A stretch of 59,685 nt of DNA. Origin: Lachnospiraceae bacterium. Its GTDB lineage: Bacteria > Bacillota > Clostridia > Lachnospirales > Lachnospiraceae. Under the pieces are notes generated by a model, which was not told the DNA's origin, ran no database searches, and worked only from the letters and a program-made list of their open reading frames with translations. The position numbers and the translations under genes were made by a program. Location: the NCBI GenBank assembly GCA_017467845.1, contig JAFUKH010000032.1:1-59685 (forward strand), read 5' to 3'. This document shows, in pieces, positions 35,348 through 45,899 of this stretch; position 1 is the first letter of the stretch, and every line of letters starts with the position of its first letter.

Positions 35348-35830
35348 TTATTCTCCGTCCTGCTGTGCAAAAGTCACATCCATCAAATCGCCTTCTACCT
35401 TTTCAACATATAAATGACCATCTAAGTGATCTAATTCGTGGCAGATAGCTCTTGCAAGAAGCTCCGTACCTTCTAATTCAAAGGTCTTCATATCCACATC
35501 CTGAGCCTGAACCTTTACATAATTTGGTCTGGTTACCTGACCGGACTTACCCGGCACGCTGAGGCATCCCTCCTGGCCTGTCTGCTCACCGCTCTTTTCC
35601 AAAATCACCGGATTAATTAAAATATATGGCGATTCGCCGGTAACATCGATTACCACAATACGTTTTAAAATACCCACCTGTGGAGCAGCAAGTCCTACAC
35701 CATTTGCTTCATACATGGTATCTAACATATCTTCAATTAATTCTCTGGTTCTGGGAGTCATCTCCTTTACTTCCTTACACTTTTTGGTAAGTACTTCATC
35801 ACCCATTTCTCTAATATTACGAATTGCCAT
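35348..35830 (-). CDS. def: Peptide deformylase
   Basis: Removes the formyl group from nascent proteins. 160 residues with all three motifs: [18 protein letters not shown] (metal-binding Cys) and HELDHLDG (metal-binding His residues and catalytic Glu). Neighbour of fmt, the enzyme that adds the formyl group at initiation. Confidence 0.97.
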   Translation of the reverse strand: MAIRNIREMGDEVLTKKCKEVKEMTPRTRELIEDMLDTMYEANGVGLAAPQVGILKRIVVIDVTGESPYILINPVILEKSGEQTGQEGCLSVPGKSGQVTRPNYVKVQAQDVDMKTFELEGTELLARAICHELDHLDGHLYVEKVEGDLMDVTFAQQDGE

Positions 35831-35895
35831 TTTAATCTATATCCTTTCATCATTTTATAATCATGTACTCCTTGGAGAATCCAAGCAATATATGA

Positions 35896-38145
35896 TTATA
35901 ACCCATTCATTGGGTCAAAGTCAAACTGTACACTGACTCTGCTCACATTACTTTCATGAATCTTCTCTTCCAGTACATCCTTGACCTGTACCAATCTGCT
36001 ATAATCCTTATGCTTAACATAAAATACAAAGCGGTAAATATCCTCGATTTTACCAATGCCTGCCGGCGACGGACCGATGACCTGAAGCTGATTGCGGATG
36101 GATTCCTGTGCCGGATTCATTCCCTTCACAAGTTCTGCCAGACGTTTTCCTACCTGCAATGCTTCTGCCTCATTTCTTCCAAACATCTGCACTGCCAGCA
36201 TATGTGCCGAGGGAGGATACTGCATCATCTTCCGGTACAAAATCTCCTCCTCATAGAAGGATAGGTAATCCTGCTGCCCGGCGTGAATAATTGCATAATG
36301 CTCCGGCTGATAGGTCTGCACCACCACTTCTCCCGGAAGGGTTCCACGCCCTGCACGGCCTGCTGCCTGAGTAATCAACTGGAAGGTCCGCTCCCCTGCT
36401 CTATAATCCCCTACAGATAAGGACAAGTCTGCTGCCAGTACTCCCACCAAGGTTACATTAGGGAAATCATGTCCCTTTACAATCATCTGGGTTCCCACCA
36501 GCACATCCGCCTCTCCGTTTCGGAAAGCAGTAAGGATTTCCTCGTAACTATCCTTAGTCTTGGTAGTGTCCGCATCCATTCGAAGAACTCTCATCTGTGG
36601 ATACAGCTCCTTTAGCTTATCTTCAATCTGCTGGGTTCCTGCACGAAAGCCCGAGATATATTTGGAGCCGCACTCCGGACAACTTTTCATGCTTGGCATC
36701 TCATAGCCGCAATAATGACATACAAGTCTACCACCACGGTGCTCCGACAGTGATACATCACAGTGGGGACACTTAGCTACATATCCGCAGGACCTGCAGG
36801 ACACGAAGCCTGCCAGACCTCTCCGGTTGATAAAGAGCATACTCTGCTGTCCCTTGGAAAGTCTGTCTGCCAGAAGCTCCTGCAGCTTCCAGCTGAAAAT
36901 CGTCCGATTACCACGCTTTAATTCCTCTCGTAAATCCACTGTATATATCTGTGGTAAGGCTCCTCCGGTAAGTCTCCTTGTCATGGAAAATAACTTATAT
37001 TCTCCCTTCTGTGCTTTATAAAAAGCCTCCAGCGACGGTGTGGCAGAACCAAGCACCACCGATGCACCATAGAGACTTGCCAGATAGATAGCAGTCTCCC
37101 TGGCATGATACTTGGGCGCACTCTCACTTTTATAGCTGGACTCATGCTCCTCGTCTATAACGATTAATCCCAAATTGGGAAAGGGGGTAAAAAGAGCCGA
37201 TCTGGGACCAATAATCACATCGATTTCCCCATGCTTTGCCCTTTCACATTGGTCATACTTTTCTCCGGGTGACAGGCTGGAATTCAGTACACTGACCCGA
37301 TCTCCAAAATGTCTGTAAAACCGAAGAAGCGTCTGATATGTAAGGGCGATCTCAGGAATCAGCACAATAGCCTGCTTTCCCCTTGCCACTATTTTCTCAA
37401 TCAGGCGAATATACACTTCCGTCTTACCGCTTCCGGTGATACCATGTACCAGATAGGTTCCCCGGTTTCCGGTATCATAATCCTTTATCACTTCCTGAAC
37501 AATCTCTGACTGCTCCTGACTTAGCCTTTTATTCGTCTCCTGACTATCCATCCGCTTCACCGGATTGCGATAGGAGGTAATGACCTCCTTTCGAAGGATT
37601 CCCGCCTTCTCAAGGCTGCTTACTGTAGCCGCTGAAACCATCAGCTTTCCTGTCACCCATTCATAAGGAATTTCTCCCTCGCTTAAAAGTTCCCTAAGAA
37701 GTCTGGCTTTCGCAACCTGATGCTTCCTTTCAGCCTGCCCCAAGGCGTCTAACGTTTCCTCTCTGCCTGCCCTTAAAATAAGCTTCCTATGCTCTATCTT
37801 TTTTACCGACTTCCGGGCAGGTATTACGGTCTTGATTGCCTGAATCATGGTGGCACCATAGTTTTTCTTAATCCATGCAGCCAGCTGAATCTGCCTATCC
37901 TGAATAGCGGTAGAGTCCACCACTATCCGATGGATGACTTTCATCTTGGCAGGGTCCCAGTTACACTTATCCGAAAGTCCTACCACGTAACCTTTTATTA
38001 ATCTATTACCATTTCCAAAAGGAATCTCCACACACATGCCGTAGTCCAGGGTATCTCTCATGCGCTCCGGAATCTCATATTGGAAGGGTCTGTCAACCTG
38101 TTCATGGGAGATGTCTACAATGACATCTGCATACCTCTTTCCCAC
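35896..38145 (-). CDS. priA: Primosomal replication restart helicase PriA
   Basis: Superfamily 2 helicase that reloads the replisome at stalled forks. 749 residues: N-terminal 3'-DNA-binding domain (VIVDISHEQVDRPFQYEIP), Walker A GITGSGKTEVYIR, DEEH, zinc-binding module CRSCGYVAKCPHC..CHYCGYEMPSMKSCPECG, and helicase motifs GTQMIVKGHDFPNVTLVGV and QAAGRAGRG. It lies 9 bp after murE and may be co-transcribed with it. Confidence 0.97.
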   Translation of the reverse strand: MGKRYADVIVDISHEQVDRPFQYEIPERMRDTLDYGMCVEIPFGNGNRLIKGYVVGLSDKCNWDPAKMKVIHRIVVDSTAIQDRQIQLAAWIKKNYGATMIQAIKTVIPARKSVKKIEHRKLILRAGREETLDALGQAERKHQVAKARLLRELLSEGEIPYEWVTGKLMVSAATVSSLEKAGILRKEVITSYRNPVKRMDSQETNKRLSQEQSEIVQEVIKDYDTGNRGTYLVHGITGSGKTEVYIRLIEKIVARGKQAIVLIPEIALTYQTLLRFYRHFGDRVSVLNSSLSPGEKYDQCERAKHGEIDVIIGPRSALFTPFPNLGLIVIDEEHESSYKSESAPKYHARETAIYLASLYGASVVLGSATPSLEAFYKAQKGEYKLFSMTRRLTGGALPQIYTVDLREELKRGNRTIFSWKLQELLADRLSKGQQSMLFINRRGLAGFVSCRSCGYVAKCPHCDVSLSEHRGGRLVCHYCGYEMPSMKSCPECGSKYISGFRAGTQQIEDKLKELYPQMRVLRMDADTTKTKDSYEEILTAFRNGEADVLVGTQMIVKGHDFPNVTLVGVLAADLSLSVGDYRAGERTFQLITQAAGRAGRGTLPGEVVVQTYQPEHYAIIHAGQQDYLSFYEEEILYRKMMQYPPSAHMLAVQMFGRNEAEALQVGKRLAELVKGMNPAQESIRNQLQVIGPSPAGIGKIEDIYRFVFYVKHKDYSRLVQVKDVLEEKIHESNVSRVSVQFDFDPMNGL

Positions 38146-38154
38146 TTGTCTCTC

Positions 38155-39615
38155 CTACCTGTTTTCTAATATCTCTTGAATAAGTACTCTCTCATCCATA
38201 GGGTACTTCACGCCCTTAATTTCCTGATAATCCTCGTGTCCCTTACCTGCAAGCACCACAATGTCTCCCTCCTGTCCGTGCTCTATGGCATAGCGGATGG
38301 CCTCCTTACGGTCACAGATTTCCACAAAGGCACCGTCTGTCTTACCAATACCGGTCTTAATATCCTCAATAATATCCTGAGGTTCTTCAAATCTTGGATT
38401 ATCAGAAGTAATAATTGTCAAATCTGCCAGCTTACCACTGATTTCTCCCATCTCAAAACGTCGAAGCTTAGAGCGATTTCCTCCACAGCCGAAAAGGCAC
38501 ACCAGGCGTCCCGGCTCATACTCCTTTAATGTAGTAAGCAAACTCTCTAAGCTCATTGCATTATGCGCATAATCAATAAGTAAGGTAAAATGGTCGGATA
38601 CCTTTACCATTTCGATTCTGCCCTTTACCTTTGCAGATAAAAGTGCCCTCTGAATCGCCTCTACCGGTACGTTAAAATGTCTGCAAATGGCAATGGCTGT
38701 CAGAGCATTATAGACACTGAAGCGTCCCGGTGTAGTTACCTGAGCATCAAAATCCATCAGCCCCTGCACCTTGAAGCTGACGCCCAGCTGTCCCGGCTTC
38801 TTTATCAGTTCCATATCCTGTGCATATAAATCATTGCCTGCATTCATACCATAGGTCTCAATCTCACAGGTATGACCGGCGATAACCTGCTGACAGTGCT
38901 TATCATCACCGTTTACGATACCTACCTTGCACTGCTTAAACAGCATTCCCTTACATTCCATATATTCTTCAAAGCTGGCATGCTCATTCGGTCCGATATG
39001 ATCCGGCTCTAAATTGGTAAAGATACCGAAGTCAAATACAAAACCGTTACTTCTATGCTGCATCAGTCCTTGACTGGATACCTCCATCACCACAATATCC
39101 ATACCTGCTACTACCATCTTGGCAAAGGTCTCCTGAAGCACAAAGGACTCCGGTGTGGTATTCACCGCCGGGATGTGTTCCTCTCCAATAATCGTCTCAA
39201 TGGTTCCCATCAGACCAACCTTGTAGCCCGCATTCTCTAAAATGGACTTCACCAGATAAGTAGTGGTAGTCTTCCCTTTCGTACCGGTAATGCCGATGGT
39301 CTTTAATTTCCTTGCCGGATGCCCCAAATACGCTGCAGCAATAAAGGACATGGCGTATCGAGTGTTCTCCACCTGAATCACAGTTACGTCGCAGTCCTTC
39401 AGCCCCTCTACTTCCTTTGATACAAGGACTGCCGCTGCCTTTCCTGCCATCTCCACAGCAAAATCATGGCCATCGAACTTGGCTCCCTCAATGCAGATAA
39501 AAAGGCATCCCTCTGACACCTTTCTGGAATCATAGACCACCTGTGTAATCTCTGTCTGCAAACTTCCCTGTAATACTTTATAATCAATTTCCTGTAATAA
39601 TTTTTCTAAATTCAT
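38155..39615 (-). CDS. murE: UDP-MurNAc-tripeptide synthetase (meso-DAP type)
   Basis: Adds the third amino acid to UDP-MurNAc-L-Ala-D-Glu. 486 residues: N-terminal VSEGCLFICIEG, ATPase motif GTKGKTTTTYLVKS, and C-terminal DYAHNAMSLESLL and SDNPRFEEP. The DNPR sequence indicates meso-diaminopimelate as substrate, in line with lysA elsewhere in the window. It is located away from the other mur genes, with its own promoter. Confidence 0.95.
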   Translation of the reverse strand: MNLEKLLQEIDYKVLQGSLQTEITQVVYDSRKVSEGCLFICIEGAKFDGHDFAVEMAGKAAAVLVSKEVEGLKDCDVTVIQVENTRYAMSFIAAAYLGHPARKLKTIGITGTKGKTTTTYLVKSILENAGYKVGLMGTIETIIGEEHIPAVNTTPESFVLQETFAKMVVAGMDIVVMEVSSQGLMQHRSNGFVFDFGIFTNLEPDHIGPNEHASFEEYMECKGMLFKQCKVGIVNGDDKHCQQVIAGHTCEIETYGMNAGNDLYAQDMELIKKPGQLGVSFKVQGLMDFDAQVTTPGRFSVYNALTAIAICRHFNVPVEAIQRALLSAKVKGRIEMVKVSDHFTLLIDYAHNAMSLESLLTTLKEYEPGRLVCLFGCGGNRSKLRRFEMGEISGKLADLTIITSDNPRFEEPQDIIEDIKTGIGKTDGAFVEICDRKEAIRYAIEHGQEGDIVVLAGKGHEDYQEIKGVKYPMDERVLIQEILENR

Positions 39616-39658
39616 GTGTTTTGCCTTTCTCTTAATATGTAAAAAATACTCTTATTTT

Positions 39659-39688
39659 ATAATACGTGAAAAGCAAGTTCAAAGTCAA
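39659..39688 (-). promoter_or_regulatory. Promoter of murE-priA
   Basis: Minus strand: -35 TTGACT (39683-39688), 18-bp spacer, -10 TATTAT (39659-39664), about 35-40 nt upstream of the murE ATG. Confidence 0.65.
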
Positions 39689-39743
39689 TGGTCTGCTAAG
39701 TTTCTGAAAAGATTGGCAAAAATGGAATATATATAGTATAGAC

Positions 39744-39779
39744 GTGGAAAAGCTCCGGCATGCACCGGAGCTTTTCACG
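39744..39779. terminator. recJ terminator (bidirectional)
   Basis: AAAAGCTCCGG (39748-39758) and CCGGAGCTTTT (39765-39775) with a 6-nt loop, extended by GTG/CAC. The 302-bp gap 39616-39918 otherwise holds the murE promoter and no gene I can support. Confidence 0.75.
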
Positions 39780-39918
39780 ATTTTCTTATGAGGGGGGAGA
39801 TAGTTTTTCAACTACCATGTGTCTATCATACCTATAATTTGTGTTCAAAATGTGTCCAAATAATTAAATGAGTATAAGACTTTTCTTTATAGTTTTTTAA
39901 GACTTGCATCATTTCTGC

Positions 39919-41691
39919 TTACGAGTAATTGGTCATGATATATTGCAGACTCTCCTGTCCACGGAAAGCATTGATTCCCAGCTGATACACCACAGACATG
40001 GTAACCTGACTGCGACCATTCATCATTGACTCACTGCTTCCCGGACCATGCTTCTCATCCACTGCTACCAGGAACGCTTCCAAATCACCAAAATACATCA
40101 AATCCTCTCGTCTCCGGTATCCGTCACGCTCTACCAGCACACTGAATTTTCCAAAATTCTTGTTAACACCAATTCTTCTTCCCCCCACAAAAACTACATC
40201 CTTCTGTGCAAAAAGAGGCTTCGGATTCCCCACACCATAGGGCTCTAAGCGTTCAATCTCCTTTGCCAGGGACATGCTTGCATAGGATAGAGGCATGGGT
40301 ACATCTATATGCACCACCGGTACAAAATCCTCTGCCGCAAGCTTTGACTTTTTGTTGAGCTGCATTCGAAATATCTCCACATTCTCCGGTGGCAGAGACA
40401 CCCCTGCTGCCAGTTTATGTCCGCCAAACTTCGTTAAAAGTTCTTTCACCTCTACCAACGAATCATACATAGGATAACTTTCTATGGAACGTCCGGAGCC
40501 CTTTACGCCTTCTTCTCCATCTGTCAGTACAAATACCGGATGATAATACTGCTCTCTGATACGTCCGGCAATAATTCCTGCCAGACTCTCATGAACCTGA
40601 GGCAAATACACCACCATTACATCCTGTTCATACAATTTCTCAACCTCAATCTGCTCCTTTGCCTTTTTCACACCCTCCAGAGTCAAATTTTTACGACTGT
40701 CATTTAATTCCTTAAGTTCTCTGGCAGCCTTCATTGCAACCTGCTTTGTATTACTTTGTAAAAGTTCCAAAGCCCTCACCGCACTATCCAGTCTTCCGGT
40801 GGCATTGAGACAGGGACCTATTACGAAGCCAAGGTGATAACCTGAGATATTCTCCTTGTCCAGCTCATTTACCTCCATCAGGGCCAACAAGCCATGATTC
40901 TCTGTAGTTGCAAACCGTCTTAAGCCTTCCTTCACGATGATGCGGTTTTCATCCTTCAGTTCCATAACATCACATACGGTGGCCATAGCCGCAAAGGGAA
41001 GCAAATACTCTCCCAACCATTCTTTTCGTACAAACTGCAGCTTCTCTGTCAGAGCCTGAATTACTTTATAAGCTACCACACCTCCACAAATGCTCTTAAA
41101 CGGATACTTACATGCTTCCTGCTTTGGATCTACCACAGCATCCGCCGTGGGAAGAAGCTCTACCTTTTTCTCCCCATTCATTTCATAGGGTACCTCATGA
41201 TGATCCGTGACCACCACTCGGATTCCATAGCTTTTAGCCAGTGCAATCTGCTCCGGCGCCGCGATACCGTTATCACAGGTAATAATCAATCCCACACCAT
41301 CTGCTCTCGCTTCTTCAATCAGAGAATCATTCAATCCGTATCCATCCTTAATACGATGAGGAATGGCAGTATCTACCTTGGCGCCACACTCCATAAGTCC
41401 CTTGGTCAGAATAAATGCGGAACAGATTCCGTCCACATCATAGTCACCGATGACGCGAATATATACCTGCTCGTCGATGGCAGCACACAAAAGCTCCACC
41501 GCCTTATCCATATCCTTTAAAAGCCATGGACTATGACAATCCTTCAGACCGCCGTTTAAGAAAAGCGACACCTGCTCCTCCTCAACAATATCTCTATTCC
41601 TAATAATTCGTGCAAGCACGGGACTGATATTATAATCCTTGGCCCATCTATCAAAATCAGCCTTTTTCGCTGCAACCATCCACTTTTCCAT
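39919..41691 (-). CDS. recJ: Single-stranded-DNA exonuclease RecJ
   Basis: 5'-3' ssDNA exonuclease of recombination and mismatch repair. 590 residues: DHH phosphoesterase domain with GDYDVDGICSAF, the TDHHE motif and DPKQ; DHHA1 domain with LAGIIAGRIREQYYHPVFVL and GSGRSI; and an OB-fold C-terminal domain. The length equals the core RecJ without long extensions. It stands alone between secDF and murE, with a terminator on each side. Confidence 0.94.
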   Translation of the reverse strand: MEKWMVAAKKADFDRWAKDYNISPVLARIIRNRDIVEEEQVSLFLNGGLKDCHSPWLLKDMDKAVELLCAAIDEQVYIRVIGDYDVDGICSAFILTKGLMECGAKVDTAIPHRIKDGYGLNDSLIEEARADGVGLIITCDNGIAAPEQIALAKSYGIRVVVTDHHEVPYEMNGEKKVELLPTADAVVDPKQEACKYPFKSICGGVVAYKVIQALTEKLQFVRKEWLGEYLLPFAAMATVCDVMELKDENRIIVKEGLRRFATTENHGLLALMEVNELDKENISGYHLGFVIGPCLNATGRLDSAVRALELLQSNTKQVAMKAARELKELNDSRKNLTLEGVKKAKEQIEVEKLYEQDVMVVYLPQVHESLAGIIAGRIREQYYHPVFVLTDGEEGVKGSGRSIESYPMYDSLVEVKELLTKFGGHKLAAGVSLPPENVEIFRMQLNKKSKLAAEDFVPVVHIDVPMPLSYASMSLAKEIERLEPYGVGNPKPLFAQKDVVFVGGRRIGVNKNFGKFSVLVERDGYRRREDLMYFGDLEAFLVAVDEKHGPGSSESMMNGRSQVTMSVVYQLGINAFRGQESLQYIMTNYS

Positions 41692-41706
41692 GGATAATCT
41701 CCTTCC

Positions 41707-41737
41707 AAAAAGGGCTGTCGCCTTTTGGCAACAGCCC
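41707..41737 (-). terminator. secDF terminator
   Basis: GGGCTGT..GCC and GGC..ACAGCCC pair around AAAA; on the minus strand five T follow. It starts 8 nt after the secDF stop. Confidence 0.85.
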
Positions 41738-41744
41738 TATATCA

Positions 41745-43997
41745 TTACTCTTCTTCCACCTTAGGAGGGAACTTCTGGCGAAGTACATACCATAACGCAC
41801 CTGCAAGGCAGATGGATGAATAGGTACCGCAGAAAATACCAACCATAAGTGGTAATGCAAACTCACGAATACTGGTTACACCTAAAATATATAATACTGC
41901 AACCATAACAAAGGTAGTCAGAGAGGTAAAAATACTTCTGGACAATGTCTGAGTGATACTGGCATTCACAATATCCTTTAAGTCATCCTTCTTGGTCATC
42001 TCAGCCATGCTCTCACGGATACGGTCGAAGATAACGATGGTCGCATTGATAGAATAACCTACAATGGTAAGAATACATGCGATAAAGGTATTACCTACAG
42101 ATACTTTTGCAATTGCATAGAATGCAAGTACTACAAGTACGTCATGCCCCAACGCAACCACACTACTGATACCGAAACGAATATCACTGAAACGGAATCT
42201 GATATAAATCAGCATACCTACAATTGCTACCAGAATTGCAACAACAGTATCTCGGGACATTTCACCACTAATGGTAGAACTAATCGTTTCAGTAGTGATA
42301 AGCTGCTCGTCTACGCCGAACTCACTTACAAAGTACTGATTCAGCTCATCTCTCGTGTCCATATCCAAAGTACTTGACTTAAAGATTACCTCACTGGAAT
42401 CCTGGACAGTCTGAATCTGAACAGCACTTCCTACAATCTCTTCTACTCCCGGAAGAACATCTGCGTTAATCTCTTCCAATGTCATACTTTCATTGAAATT
42501 AACAGTCGTAGCAGTACCACCCTTAAATTCCAAACTTAAGTTCAGGAAATCTCCGGTAGTAGCCTTATTTACACCCATTACCACAAATCCGGCAACAATC
42601 AAAGCAATGGAAATACCGGCATATAACTTCTTCTTTCCAAGGAAATCAATGGTCTTTCTCTCTCTGCCCACGCCATACCACTTCTCATGACGGACACCCA
42701 GAGCATATAAAGCATTCATAATCGCCTTGGTAACAAAAAGTGCGGTAAACATGGAAACCACGATACCAAGGGCAAGAGTCTGTGCAAAGCCCTTAACATT
42801 ACCGGGGCCCAATAAATAAAGCACTGCTGCCGCAATTAAAGTAGTAATATTACCATCGATAATCGCAGACAACGCCTTATCGTAACCAATCTGCATAGCA
42901 CTCTTCACTGTCTTACCGGTCACAAGCTCCTCACGGATACGTGCAAAGATAATAACGTTGGCATCTACTGCCATACCGATAGAAAGAATAATACCTGCAA
43001 TACCGGATAAGGTAAGTGTTAAATCAAATCCCTTTAATAAAAGAACTACAATTGCTACATAAAGTGCAAGGGCAAGAGCAGATGCCGCACCGGAAACATA
43101 GTAAACCGCAATCATAAAGACAATAATGATTACAAGACCGATCGCTGCTGCCAAAATACTGGTTTCAATGGCTTCTACACCCAGCTGGGCACCTACCACC
43201 TTAGAATGAAGCTCTTCCAGCTCTAAGCTAAGACCACCGATACGAATGGTGGACGCCAGTTTCTCAGCTTCTTCAAAGGTAGACTGACCGGTAATCTGAG
43301 CCACACCGTCGGTAAGCTCTCCCTGTACACGGGGTACACTGATAAAGCTTCCGTCATAATAAATACCGATGGTCTCACTGTTTACACCACCGTTATAGGC
43401 CTTTCTGGTAGCCTCAGCAAACTTACTCTTACCTTCTTCAGTCATTACCAGATGTACGATAATCTGGGAATTTCCCATGGAATCGGTCTGCGATCCCGCT
43501 TGGGCTTCCTTAATATCCGTACCTACCAGTACAATGGAGCCGTCAGCTTCCAGCTCCTCAATAGTACGGGTTAAAACATAATTCCCAACCTCTGTACTAT
43601 AGGAATAGTTTAACTGTCCGTCACTGCCTGTCTGGGAAATAAAATACAAAGTACCCGGTCTTCCCAGCTCTGTCAAAATTGCAGAAGCATCGGTGACGCC
43701 CGGAATCTCAATATTGATTCGATCTGCGCCTTCCTGATACACAATCGCCTCTGTACTGTAATTCCATACACGCTGCTGCAGCTTAGAAATTGTATCGCTC
43801 ATATCAGTTGCACTGGGCTCTTCCTCGCCTACAACCTGATAAGTAATACTTACACCACCTGCCAGGTCAAGACCCAGCTTAATCTCACTTGCACTTCCTG
43901 TACCCTTTCCGTCGATACCAAACAAATCTACGAAAGTGATAAAAATCAGTGCAACAAACATTGCTACTAACGTAGCAACTGCTCTGCTTTTTTTCAT
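41745..43997 (-). CDS. secDF: Fused SecD-SecF protein-export subunit
   Basis: Proton-driven helper of the SecYEG translocon. A 750-residue fusion with twelve predicted helices: SecD half (helix 1 at about 8-26, LGLDLAGGVSITYQV, large periplasmic P1 domain, GIILSIGMAVDANVIIF) and SecF half from about residue 445 (FLGKKKLYAGISIALIV, LSLEFKGGTATTV, IVGYSINATIVIFDRIRE). Separate secD and secF occur in many bacteria; the fused form occurs in Bacillus and several Clostridia. The upstream TIGR04086 gene is the common neighbour. Confidence 0.95.
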   Translation of the reverse strand: MKKSRAVATLVAMFVALIFITFVDLFGIDGKGTGSASEIKLGLDLAGGVSITYQVVGEEEPSATDMSDTISKLQQRVWNYSTEAIVYQEGADRINIEIPGVTDASAILTELGRPGTLYFISQTGSDGQLNYSYSTEVGNYVLTRTIEELEADGSIVLVGTDIKEAQAGSQTDSMGNSQIIVHLVMTEEGKSKFAEATRKAYNGGVNSETIGIYYDGSFISVPRVQGELTDGVAQITGQSTFEEAEKLASTIRIGGLSLELEELHSKVVGAQLGVEAIETSILAAAIGLVIIIVFMIAVYYVSGAASALALALYVAIVVLLLKGFDLTLTLSGIAGIILSIGMAVDANVIIFARIREELVTGKTVKSAMQIGYDKALSAIIDGNITTLIAAAVLYLLGPGNVKGFAQTLALGIVVSMFTALFVTKAIMNALYALGVRHEKWYGVGRERKTIDFLGKKKLYAGISIALIVAGFVVMGVNKATTGDFLNLSLEFKGGTATTVNFNESMTLEEINADVLPGVEEIVGSAVQIQTVQDSSEVIFKSSTLDMDTRDELNQYFVSEFGVDEQLITTETISSTISGEMSRDTVVAILVAIVGMLIYIRFRFSDIRFGISSVVALGHDVLVVLAFYAIAKVSVGNTFIACILTIVGYSINATIVIFDRIRESMAEMTKKDDLKDIVNASITQTLSRSIFTSLTTFVMVAVLYILGVTSIREFALPLMVGIFCGTYSSICLAGALWYVLRQKFPPKVEEE

Positions 43998-44096
43998 CTT
44001 ACTAAAACCTCCATGACAAAAATCTGCTTAATTATAGCACATCCGACATAATTATGAAAGACCTTTCCCCTTGGAGAATCTTATAAAAATATGTAA

Positions 44097-44480
44097 CTAG
44101 CTCAGCATTCCGCCCAGCATTCCGCCTCCGCCACAAAGTAAAAAAGTGGTTAAAAAGCTTTGTGCTACCACGGTTCCTTCCCCATGGTAGATATAGGATA
44201 CTAAAAGTAGCACCAGATAATAGGCGCAGCCCATAAGCAGTCCCCACATAAATCTGTGCACCTGCATCTTCTTCCCTGCCAAAAATCCTGCAATCCCTGT
44301 AGAAAGTATGTAAAGAATAATCACTACCACTGATACTACCTGCAAGGGCAGATGCAGCTTATAAAGAAGTAATGCCAAAATCCCTATTCCAAGTGCTGTG
44401 ATACACAGAGAGATTATTAAATAAATCAACATACAGACTGCTATTTCCTTTTTGCCATTTGCGGCATTTGCTCGTTCCAT
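44097..44480 (-). CDS. TIGR04086 family membrane protein
   Basis: A 127-residue protein with four predicted helices: residues 13-40, 45-70, 80-100 and 105-125. It fits the TIGR04086 family, small four-helix proteins found mostly in Clostridia next to secDF or yajC. Function unknown; a link to export is inferred only from the neighbour. The GGGGGMLGGML C-terminus is typical. In many Clostridia a six-cysteine peptide (scfA) and its radical-SAM maturase lie in this spot; I looked and found neither here. Confidence 0.75.
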   Translation of the reverse strand: MERANAANGKKEIAVCMLIYLIISLCITALGIGILALLLYKLHLPLQVVSVVVIILYILSTGIAGFLAGKKMQVHRFMWGLLMGCAYYLVLLLVSYIYHGEGTVVAQSFLTTFLLCGGGGMLGGMLS

Positions 44481-44579
44481 CCGATACCTCCTGAATAAAG
44501 TATAACTTACTACTCCATGTGTATTCAGAAGGAATCTAAAAAATGAAAAAATCCGGAAAGCATTTCTGCTCTCCGGACA

Positions 44580-45899
44580 TCATTCTTCAAATATAATCTT
44601 CATTGTTGTCCCCTTATCGGGTTCACTGGTAAGCTCCAGCTTCGCATCGTGGGAAACTAATATATGTTTCACGATAGCAAGTCCAAGTCCGGTACCCCCC
44701 GTAGACTTAGAACGGCTCTTATCCACTCGATAGAAACGTTCAAAAATACGTTCCTGATGCTCCTTTGAAATGCCGATACCGGTATCGCTGACTATAAGTG
44801 CCACCTTTTCACCCTCGTGTCCAACCTTTACGTAGACCTTACCATTTTCATAATTGTAGCGGATGGCATTATCTACCAAATTGTATATCAGCTCATCTAT
44901 CATGGTCCGATTGCCCATGATATAACAATCCTCTCCCTCCACAGAAATGGTAACATTATGCTTCTGTGCACTAATCTGCAGCATCTCCGCACAAGCATTT
45001 ACCATCACCAAGAGATTGATTCGCTCTAAATCCAGCTCACCTTTGCTGACATCAAGCTCCGCCAACCTGATAATATCATTAATCAATGTTAACAGTCTGG
45101 TAGCACTCTTATGGATTCCTGCTGCAAACCTTCTGGTATCCTCTTCCGTACCCATTCCCGCTTCTATCAGCTCCGCATAACCTGAGATAGAGGTTAATGG
45201 AGTCTTTAGCTCATGAGACACGTTCGCCGTGAATTCCTGACGCATATTAGCACTATGGCGCAGGTCCTGATGCTGCTTACGAATCATATGAATAAAGGGT
45301 TCCAACTCCTCGTAATAAGTGATGTTCTCCCCATCATCCAGATGCTCTGCCAATTTCTCAATGGGCTCTACCAAATTATCTGTTAAAACCTGCGCAAAAA
45401 TCAGGGATATAATCGTTAACAGCCCTGCAATCACAAGAAGTGTGGGTATGGCACTAAAGAAAAAGCTGAAAATATTCTCCGCCTCCTCCGATACTCTAAG
45501 TACCATTCCGTCCTCCAGACGCACAGCGTAATAATAGGTACTCTGGTCCAATGTCTTCGAGATACGAATATCCGTGCCTTCCCCATTCTCATAAGCAGAC
45601 AAAATCTCCGGACGATCACTATGATTCTCCATCGTTTCACTGTCTGTTGCACTGTCGTAAACTACACTTCCATCCTTCTCAATCAGAGTAACTCGCACTC
45701 CGTCCTGACTATTCCTATCTCCGGCAGCCATGATTTCATCAATGGTATCGTATTCCCGGATAAAATTGGAATAGATTTCCAGATTGGCCATAATCTGTTT
45801 TCCAAACAGATCGTAATATACCAGTGTAATACAAAGCATTGTGGAAAAGATTGCTAAGATTGATAAAAATACCAGTCTGGCATTAATCTTTTTCTTCAT
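44580..45899 (-). CDS. PhoR-like sensor histidine kinase
   Basis: A 439-residue membrane kinase: helix 1 (about 10-30), an extracytoplasmic sensor domain of about 115 residues, helix 2 (about 148-170), HAMP, HisKA with HELKTPLTSISGYAE (phospho-acceptor His229), and HATPase with NLVDNAIRYN, DTGIGI and GTGLGLAIVKH. It overlaps the response regulator gene by 17 bp. With the regulator and the Na/Pi symporter gene it makes a phosphate-response unit, so PhoR is the probable role. Confidence 0.88.
   Translation of the reverse strand: MKKKINARLVFLSILAIFSTMLCITLVYYDLFGKQIMANLEIYSNFIREYDTIDEIMAAGDRNSQDGVRVTLIEKDGSVVYDSATDSETMENHSDRPEILSAYENGEGTDIRISKTLDQSTYYYAVRLEDGMVLRVSEEAENIFSFFFSAIPTLLVIAGLLTIISLIFAQVLTDNLVEPIEKLAEHLDDGENITYYEELEPFIHMIRKQHQDLRHSANMRQEFTANVSHELKTPLTSISGYAELIEAGMGTEEDTRRFAAGIHKSATRLLTLINDIIRLAELDVSKGELDLERINLLVMVNACAEMLQISAQKHNVTISVEGEDCYIMGNRTMIDELIYNLVDNAIRYNYENGKVYVKVGHEGEKVALIVSDTGIGISKEHQERIFERFYRVDKSRSKSTGGTGLGLAIVKHILVSHDAKLELTSEPDKGTTMKIIFEE

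Noticed and set aside
43998-44096. A six-cysteine (SCIFF) peptide gene, common beside secDF in Clostridia
   Set aside because: No short Cys-rich frame is present in this gap.
44032-44247. 71-codon minus-strand frame between secDF and TIGR04086
   Set aside because: It overlaps the better TIGR04086 frame and has no family likeness.
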